From an uncultured Chryseobacterium sp. (GTDB lineage: Bacteria; Bacteroidota; Bacteroidia; Flavobacteriales; Weeksellaceae): a DNA stretch of 64,000 bases. Position numbers and translations under genes: made by a program. The notes below the pieces were generated by a model. It did no database searches and had not been told where the DNA came from. It worked only from the letters and a program-made list of their open reading frames with translations. Position 1 is the stretch's first letter. Every line of letters begins with the position of its first letter. Shown in pieces: positions 58,873 to 64,000 of this stretch. The stretch is from the NCBI GenBank assembly GCA_913778505.1, contig CAJYWD010000007.1, positions 1 through 64,000 of the forward strand. The letters are read 5' to 3'.

Positions 58873-59823
58873 TTAAAATTCAAGAATTCCTGCGCCCCAT
58901 GAGTAGCCGACGCCAAATCCCACTACCATTACTTTATCACCTTTTTTCAGTCTGCCCTGCTCGGTAGCCAGCTTCAGTGCAATAGGGATACTTGCAGATA
59001 CTGTGTTTCCAATGTCCTTCATATCCACAAAGAATTTCTCATCCGGAATTCCGCACATGTTTTTCAGGTAATTCAGCATGTAAGAACTGGCCTGATGAAA
59101 CACGAAGAGATCAATATCATCCAATTGCAGCTGATTCTTTTCCAGCGTCTCATTGATAACCGAGGGGATGTTTTCTATCGCAAAGGTAAAGATTTTTGGA
59201 CCTTTCATGTAAAGTGTAGGCTGTTCCGCTTTATTATGCGCAGCGCCGTTTTCTACGATGAGGTTGCTGAAGCCGCTGCCATCAGTACCTACAGAGAATT
59301 TGAAATCCTTTTTAGACTTGTCTCTTTCTACCACCGTCACCGCCGCGCCATCGCCAAAGATTGTTCGGTTGGACTTGTCATTTTTGTCAATGAACTTGGT
59401 GTAAGTTTCGGCCGTCACCAGCAGGATGCGCTGGGCAATACCTGTGGCAATAAGACCTTTAGCCAAAGTCAATCCATATACAAATCCGGAACATCCCAAA
59501 TTAAAATCCAACGCACCAATGGATTTTCTGAGGCTCAATCTGTCCTGAAGGATACATGCCGTGGTAGGTAAAAAATATTCGGGACTCTGCGTGCAGAAAA
59601 GAATAAAGTCAATGTCATTACGGTCGTAATTCTCAAACAGCTTTTCGCAAGCCTTAATGGCGAGGTCCAGAGCTGTCTCCGACTCGCCGGAAACGTGTCT
59701 GGCATCTACCCCGATTTTAGCTTTTATTTTTTCGGCGCTCCATTCCGGAAATTCTTTGGAAATATCTTCGTTGGTAAGTATGTTTTCTGGCAGATAGTAT
59801 TCTATCGCAGCAAGATGGATCAT
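58873..59823 (-). CDS. 3-oxoacyl-ACP synthase III-like ketosynthase
   Basis: A 316-residue thiolase-fold condensing enzyme of the FabH/KAS III type. The Cys-His-Asn triad is at Cys111 (LGCSGFVYG), His243 (VFHQASSYM) and Asn273 (IGNTVSASIP). The start MIHLAAIEYYLPEN is chosen; the upstream ATG at 59916 would add 31 non-family residues. Within a glycosyltransferase cluster it probably makes a special acyl chain for a surface glycan, not the bulk fatty-acid starter (inference). It is 8 bp from the following glycosyltransferase gene. Confidence 0.9.
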   Translation of the reverse strand: MIHLAAIEYYLPENILTNEDISKEFPEWSAEKIKAKIGVDARHVSGESETALDLAIKACEKLFENYDRNDIDFILFCTQSPEYFLPTTACILQDRLSLRKSIGALDFNLGCSGFVYGLTLAKGLIATGIAQRILLVTAETYTKFIDKNDKSNRTIFGDGAAVTVVERDKSKKDFKFSVGTDGSGFSNLIVENGAAHNKAEQPTLYMKGPKIFTFAIENIPSVINETLEKNQLQLDDIDLFVFHQASSYMLNYLKNMCGIPDEKFFVDMKDIGNTVSASIPIALKLATEQGRLKKGDKVMVVGFGVGYSWGAGILEF

Positions 59824-59922
59824 ATAACGGGCTCGGTATTTTGCCGCAAAGATAGTGATTACGTGTATTATGTTAAGAATATTAAATCGTAAGAAAATCT
59901 TAATATTAAGATGCAATTCTAA

Positions 59923-61050
59923 TCATAAAATTTCTTTCCAGCGTTCCAGAATTTTATCTTTCTGGAACCGTATGGTATCCTCGTAGGCAGATCTTCGGAG
60001 TTTTTCCAGAAGAATCGGGTGGCTTATCAGGTCTGTTAACTTTTTCTCAAACTGAATTTTATCATGAATCGGAATCAGAAATCCGTTATTTTCGTTGACA
60101 ATCTCTGCCGGTCCGCTTGGACAGTCATAGGCGATCAGTGCGTTGGAGCAGAACAAGGATTCTACTAAAACTACTCCAAATCCCTCTCTCAGGGAGGTCA
60201 GACAATTGATCTTGGATCTTGACAGAATATTTCTGACCTCGTCACTATCTAATTGCCCAAGCAATTGTACATCATGCATTTTGTTTTGGTCAATATACAT
60301 CTGGAGAGAGGTCTTCTCGGGTCCGTCGCCAATGATTTTTACAGACCAATTAGAGGGAAGCTGCAATTCCCTCAGGATTTGCAGGAAAGCCATTACATTT
60401 TTATCCGCATCCAGTCTGGCCACCATGGTGATGAGGTTTTCCTTATATTCTTCCGGAATCCAGCGTTGTGCTTCGATGCCGGGATCCATTAAATTTGGGA
60501 TGTTGATTGTGTTCTGGTTTTTGTCAGCAAAAAAACTGGCATCTTTGGAATTGAGACATACGATTTGTTTAAGGTTCCGGTAATATTTTCTCAAATAATT
60601 CCAGAACTTGCCGCCTACCTCATGGCTGGTGTGTTCCCATGCAATGGTTTTATGGTTCACATTTTTATTGAGTGCCAGCATGCAGGATAGGTTATACCAG
60701 CAAGAGATGATGGTGTCGTATTTCTTATGGTGGTGATTGACCCATCGGTTTATCAGTCTTGAGACACCGTACAGGTAAATATAATTATTGATGTTACTTA
60801 ATTTTGGGATGAAGCGGAGGTGTTTTCTATTAAAATTACAGATCCGGAAAGTCCAGTAATCAAAGGAATTGATATAGTGTTTTTTGATCCGGTGATCCAG
60901 ATGGTAGAAATCAGCATGTTCGCGCATCAGGAAAAGAATTTCCACGGTATAACCATTTGCTGACAATTCATTGGCAAGATTAGCCAAAACTTTCGAAACG
61001 CCTCCTGCTTTAATATTTTGATAATAAATGAATAGAATGCTCTTCGCCAT
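59923..61050 (-). CDS. Glycosyltransferase family 4
   Basis: A 375-residue GT-B glycosyltransferase. It begins with an acceptor domain (GGVSKVLANLANELSANGYT near 17). Then come MVARLDADKNVMAFLQIL near 208, IIGDGPEKTSLQ near 236 and SLREGFGVVLVESL near 285 with the two conserved Glu, as in GT4. The donor sugar is unknown. One base separates it from the GT2 gene upstream in the operon (61052). Confidence 0.92.
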   Translation of the reverse strand: MAKSILFIYYQNIKAGGVSKVLANLANELSANGYTVEILFLMREHADFYHLDHRIKKHYINSFDYWTFRICNFNRKHLRFIPKLSNINNYIYLYGVSRLINRWVNHHHKKYDTIISCWYNLSCMLALNKNVNHKTIAWEHTSHEVGGKFWNYLRKYYRNLKQIVCLNSKDASFFADKNQNTINIPNLMDPGIEAQRWIPEEYKENLITMVARLDADKNVMAFLQILRELQLPSNWSVKIIGDGPEKTSLQMYIDQNKMHDVQLLGQLDSDEVRNILSRSKINCLTSLREGFGVVLVESLFCSNALIAYDCPSGPAEIVNENNGFLIPIHDKIQFEKKLTDLISHPILLEKLRRSAYEDTIRFQKDKILERWKEIL

Positions 61051-61051
61051 T

Positions 61052-61951
61052 TCAGGAAATTAATTTGAATACAGGATATAGCAGCACACTGGCAATCTTA
61101 AAAGGCACATATTTTACTTCCTCAGTTATTTTTTTCAAAGGTCTCTGATCTATGGCAGAAAATTTGAGATATCCGCCAAGATTGCGGATGAGCGGCTTCG
61201 GGTTAGACCATAATTTGTGATCGTATGTATTTAAAAAAGCTTTGTAATTTTCCGCAAGGCCAAATGCGTTTTTCGGATCGTAAAACTGATTCGCAAGAGA
61301 ATGTTCGTCTTCCATGTCCCGGAAGTAAGTTCTGCACACCTTGTTAATGCAGTAATGATAACCCAATATGTCGAACTGAAACTGGAAAACCCCTTCCGGT
61401 ATAAAACCCCTTCCGGCCAGTTTTTCCAGATTCAGTTTCATCTTTTTATAGGTTTCGGTTTTTCCCATGCCCCACTTATCGCCTTTTACATTGTACTTGT
61501 AACGTAAATCGAAGATCGTGCAGATCAGTGGGTCTTTTGGGAACAGGTCTCCCACAAGATTTCCGTTTTGATCCTGGCAATGGGCAGACACAAATACGAT
61601 GTTCTCCGCATCGGGAATCTGGCGCCAGGTTTTTATCAGGGTTTCCAGGGCATCAGGAAGTATCGCGTCGTCAGAATCCAGGGGACAGATATATTCGCCC
61701 GCGGCAAGATCAATACCACGGAATAATGACAGGAATTTATGCTGATTGTCTTGATGATAATAGCTTATGCTGAACTCAGCGATTTTTTGATAACTTTCAA
61801 TAAGCTGGCGTGTGTTGTCCGTAGAACCGTCATCAATGACCAGCCATTCAAAGTCCTGAAAACTCTGCTGCTGGAGAGACTCAAAAACCCTGGGCAGGGT
61901 ATGCGCCCGGTTGAAGGTTGGGGTAATAATGGTAACTTCCGGCGTTTTCAT
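61052..61951 (-). CDS. Glycosyltransferase family 2
   Basis: A 299-residue GT-A glycosyltransferase. It starts with TIITPTFNRAHTLPRVFESL, has the nucleotide-binding DDGSTDNTRQL near 40 and the metal motif PLDSDDAI near 92. The rest is typical of sugar-transferring GT2 enzymes of surface polysaccharides. The gene overlaps the preceding GT4 by 4 bp (ATGA), so the two are coupled. Donor and acceptor are unknown. Confidence 0.92.
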   Translation of the reverse strand: MKTPEVTIITPTFNRAHTLPRVFESLQQQSFQDFEWLVIDDGSTDNTRQLIESYQKIAEFSISYYHQDNQHKFLSLFRGIDLAAGEYICPLDSDDAILPDALETLIKTWRQIPDAENIVFVSAHCQDQNGNLVGDLFPKDPLICTIFDLRYKYNVKGDKWGMGKTETYKKMKLNLEKLAGRGFIPEGVFQFQFDILGYHYCINKVCRTYFRDMEDEHSLANQFYDPKNAFGLAENYKAFLNTYDHKLWSNPKPLIRNLGGYLKFSAIDQRPLKKITEEVKYVPFKIASVLLYPVFKLIS

Positions 61952-63108
61952 TGTTTTTTTTGAAATTCATTGACAAAAATGGCGCTTACCTCATCATAGA
62001 TTTTCTGATTGTCAAATTTAACAATCGTTCGTCTTGAATTTTCCTTTATTTCGGCCACTAATTTTTCATCTGTCAGAAAAGCTTTCATACCTTCATAGAT
62101 GGATTGTTCATCGGGATTCACAAGATAACCATCGTTCAGGTGGTCTATCATTTCGGGAATGCCACCTACATTGGTGCTCAGAACCGGAATGCCAAGACCC
62201 ATCACTTCACCGATTGTTAGCGGATAAGATTCTGACTCCGAGGGTAATACAAAGTAATCCGACTGTTTGATATAAGGATACGGATTGATCTGGGTATCCA
62301 GCAATAAAAAAGTGTCCTCAACGCCGAGTTCCTTAGCCTGATTTTTCAGATTTTCCATTTCGCCACCGCCGCCAATGACAGCTATGGAGTGCGGAAAACC
62401 TTCGTCCAGAAGTCTTTTGTGTACTTTCATGAGCGTATGGTAATTCTTACGGCTGTGCAGTCTTCCCATGGATGAGAACACGGGCTGCAGGCTGTAGGAC
62501 ACCGGAAAATCACCGGCCTTCTGGCGTACTTCATCGATTTTGATGGCATTGTAGATTACGGAGCTATTAGGATATTCTATGCCGTAAAGATCTTTAATTA
62601 CTTCGCGGGTCTGGCGAGATCCAAAGATGCTCCAGTCAAAACGCTTGAGGCTCTCAATTCTTTTCATCACCCTTTTACGGTTCGGGTCATAGCCCACATC
62701 GGTATGAAACCAGCCAATTTTCCGTGAAGGCATCGGACTGCTGAGCACTGCATCAAAATCGGTATATCCAGGCGCAATCTCGATATCATAATTTTTTTTG
62801 AGAAACCTGCGGTAGAGTGCTTTTGGAAATTTGCGGTAGTACCAGAGAATCATTGCTCTTTTTATCAGTTGCAAAGATCTAAGCCAGGACTTGTCGCTCA
62901 TGTCCTCCCGTCCGGGCTGCAGGCTGATAACCCTGACATCCTTCGGGAATGAATCCCGAAATTCACCTTGATGAATGGTGAGCAAAACGGTTATTTCGAA
63001 AATATCTCTCGGCAGATTCTCTATCAGGTCAATGATCAGGCGCTCCACGCCCCCCATCTCCATAGAGCGGTGCCGGAACAGCAGGCTTATTTTGTGTTTA
63101 TGATCCAA
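61948..63108 (-). CDS. Glycosyltransferase family 4
   Basis: A 386-residue GT-B glycosyltransferase. Motifs are LLFRHRSMEMGGVERLIIDL near the start, SMGRLHSRKNYHTLM near 215, IGGGGEMENLKN near 244, and PSESESYPLTIGEVMGLGIP near 290. I place the start at a TTG (63106-63108): an upstream ATG at 63150 lies before the -7 element TATATTTG at 63127-63134. It is the first gene of the minus-strand cluster and resembles the GT4 at 57719. Confidence 0.88.
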   Translation of the reverse strand: MDHKHKISLLFRHRSMEMGGVERLIIDLIENLPRDIFEITVLLTIHQGEFRDSFPKDVRVISLQPGREDMSDKSWLRSLQLIKRAMILWYYRKFPKALYRRFLKKNYDIEIAPGYTDFDAVLSSPMPSRKIGWFHTDVGYDPNRKRVMKRIESLKRFDWSIFGSRQTREVIKDLYGIEYPNSSVIYNAIKIDEVRQKAGDFPVSYSLQPVFSSMGRLHSRKNYHTLMKVHKRLLDEGFPHSIAVIGGGGEMENLKNQAKELGVEDTFLLLDTQINPYPYIKQSDYFVLPSESESYPLTIGEVMGLGIPVLSTNVGGIPEMIDHLNDGYLVNPDEQSIYEGMKAFLTDEKLVAEIKENSRRTIVKFDNQKIYDEVSAIFVNEFQKKQ

Positions 63109-63126
63109 AAAAATCTTTTTTCTTTG

Positions 63127-63134
63127 CAAATATA
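63127..63134 (-). promoter_or_regulatory. Putative -7 element of the glycosyltransferase cluster
   Basis: TATATTTG on the minus strand, 19 bp before the TTG start of the first glycosyltransferase gene. The -33 element is unclear. Confidence 0.45.
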
Positions 63135-63138
63135 AGTA

Positions 63139-63166
63139 TTGTATATCCAATAGTTTTGTATTTTTG
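63139..63166 (+). promoter_or_regulatory. Promoter of the methyltransferase gene
   Basis: TTG at 63139-63141 and TATTTTTG at 63159-63166 are 17 bp apart, fitting the Bacteroidota promoter form. The start codon follows at 63186. Confidence 0.6.
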
Positions 63167-63185
63167 TGTCATTAAACACGAATGT

Positions 63186-63962
63186 ATGAACAAAATTACC
63201 GAAATATCATCGACTCTGCTGGCTTATCTGAAGCGACCTGATCTCTATCCTGAACTTCGCAGAAAAATCTGGAAAAATCTTTTTAATCGCTCCTCGGCGC
63301 TCCGTGGTAAAACGGAAGCTGAACAATGGTGCCGCCAATTGGCCATCACTGAACGTGAATTTGTTGAGAATGTTCTGAAAATGGATTTTGTTCCCTTTGA
63401 AAAGTTATTTCCGGTAGAACTCGGAACCGCCCTGCATGCACAGCAAAATGCCAAAGTCAAAATGGGTGGTGCCGGATCTCTTAATGTTATATATTACATC
63501 AATGAGTTTGCTGGCTCTCATACCTCTGTAGAAACCGGCGTTGCATACGGATGGTCTTCTTTTGCTGCACTGGCATCACTGGAGAGAAGAAACGGTATGT
63601 TATACAGCTCGGATATGCCTTACATCTTGCAGAATCATAGTGAAGACTTTGTGGGCTGTGTGATTCCGAATCAGTACAGAATCCACTGGAGTTTATATCG
63701 TTTTGCCGATAAGGAGTCCTTGCCGAAAATATTCGAAAAGGTGCATTCCATAGATGTGGTACATTATGACAGCGATAAGACCTATGATGGCCGGATGTGG
63801 GCATACAAATTACTATGGGAAAAGCTACGCCGCGGTGGCGTCTTTATGAGTGATGATATTGGAGATAATGCCGCCTTTAAGGATTTTTGTAATCATAATA
63901 ACTTAAGTCCGCACGTCATTGAATTTGATGGCAAGTATGCGGGAGTGGTTATTAAAAATTAA
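63186..63962 (+). CDS. Class I SAM-dependent methyltransferase
   Basis: A 258-residue protein. SVETGVAYGWSSFAALASLE near 118 is the SAM-binding motif I, YSSDMPY near 141 is the acidic motif II region, and VVHYDSDKTYDGRMWAYKLL near 194 with RRGGVFMSDDIGD near 222 fits the sugar/surface-polymer methyltransferases. The start MNKITEI at 63186 follows the promoter directly; an upstream ATG at 63156 lies inside the -7 element. Divergent from the glycosyltransferase cluster, so it is probably part of the same pathway. Confidence 0.85.
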   Translation: MNKITEISSTLLAYLKRPDLYPELRRKIWKNLFNRSSALRGKTEAEQWCRQLAITEREFVENVLKMDFVPFEKLFPVELGTALHAQQNAKVKMGGAGSLNVIYYINEFAGSHTSVETGVAYGWSSFAALASLERRNGMLYSSDMPYILQNHSEDFVGCVIPNQYRIHWSLYRFADKESLPKIFEKVHSIDVVHYDSDKTYDGRMWAYKLLWEKLRRGGVFMSDDIGDNAAFKDFCNHNNLSPHVIEFDGKYAGVVIKN

Positions 63963-64000
63963 TCGAGCACTGAAGCCAATGCTTAATGTTTTGTTTAATC

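Overview
The window reads as a chromosome segment of a flavobacterium, most likely the Chryseobacterium/Epilithonimonas group (Weeksellaceae). Evidence: GLPGLI-family, DUF3667 and TonB-dependent receptor proteins, a short-Q-loop cytochrome bd, tryptophanase, SufS and Lon of flavobacterial type, and promoters of the Bacteroidota form TTG-N17..22-TAnnTTTG with weak Shine-Dalgarno sites. Species cannot be named from the sequence. || Layout. 1-550: the 5' end of an IS1182-type transposase, cut by the window edge, and the 3' tail of an unidentified gene with its terminator. 548-7372: cydAB, an outer-membrane barrel protein, a GLPGLI protein with a pirin, and the site-2 protease RseP. 7446-7519: tRNA-Asn(GTT). 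7500-20333: an AT-rich integrative element of about 12.8 kb inserted at the 3' end of that tRNA, bounded by a 22-bp direct repeat. 20539-63962: ordinary chromosome: tryptophanase, DUF502, MiaE, an acyltransferase, mutL-rhomboid-EEP, MnSOD, sufS, lon, meaB, an rtcB-prfH-TPR RNA/ribosome repair operon, a TonB receptor, methylmalonyl-CoA mutase, htpG, a KilA-N protein, a Prc-type protease, surE, a Crp-like regulator, lysA and a DEDDh exonuclease. A minus-strand polysaccharide-type cluster (three GT4/one GT2 glycosyltransferases, a hexapeptide acetyltransferase and a FabH-like ketosynthase) with a divergent methyltransferase reaches the right edge. || The integrative element is the most interesting part. 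It carries a tyrosine integrase beside the tRNA, putative arm-type integrase sites at both ends, a large SF2-like helicase, a Sak4-like RecA-fold ATPase, a DUF3871 protein, an XRE repressor with palindromic operators, and several small unknown proteins. I see no relaxase, coupling protein or virion gene. In its middle, on the opposite strand, lie three genes in one direction: a Ser/Thr protein kinase, a TPR protein whose start overlaps the kinase stop, and a Shedu (SduA/DUF4263) nuclease. Shedu is a known anti-phage nuclease; a kinase-TPR pair feeding into it is an arrangement I do not know, and it is my main candidate for an undescribed defence system. || Smaller signals worth checking are a 23-codon lysine-rich leader ORF plus terminator ahead of lysA, a compact promoter-to-terminator small RNA/peptide unit at 40.3-40.5 kb, a sigma-54-like site before lon, and a DUF3667 pseudogene with two nonsense codons and a frameshift.
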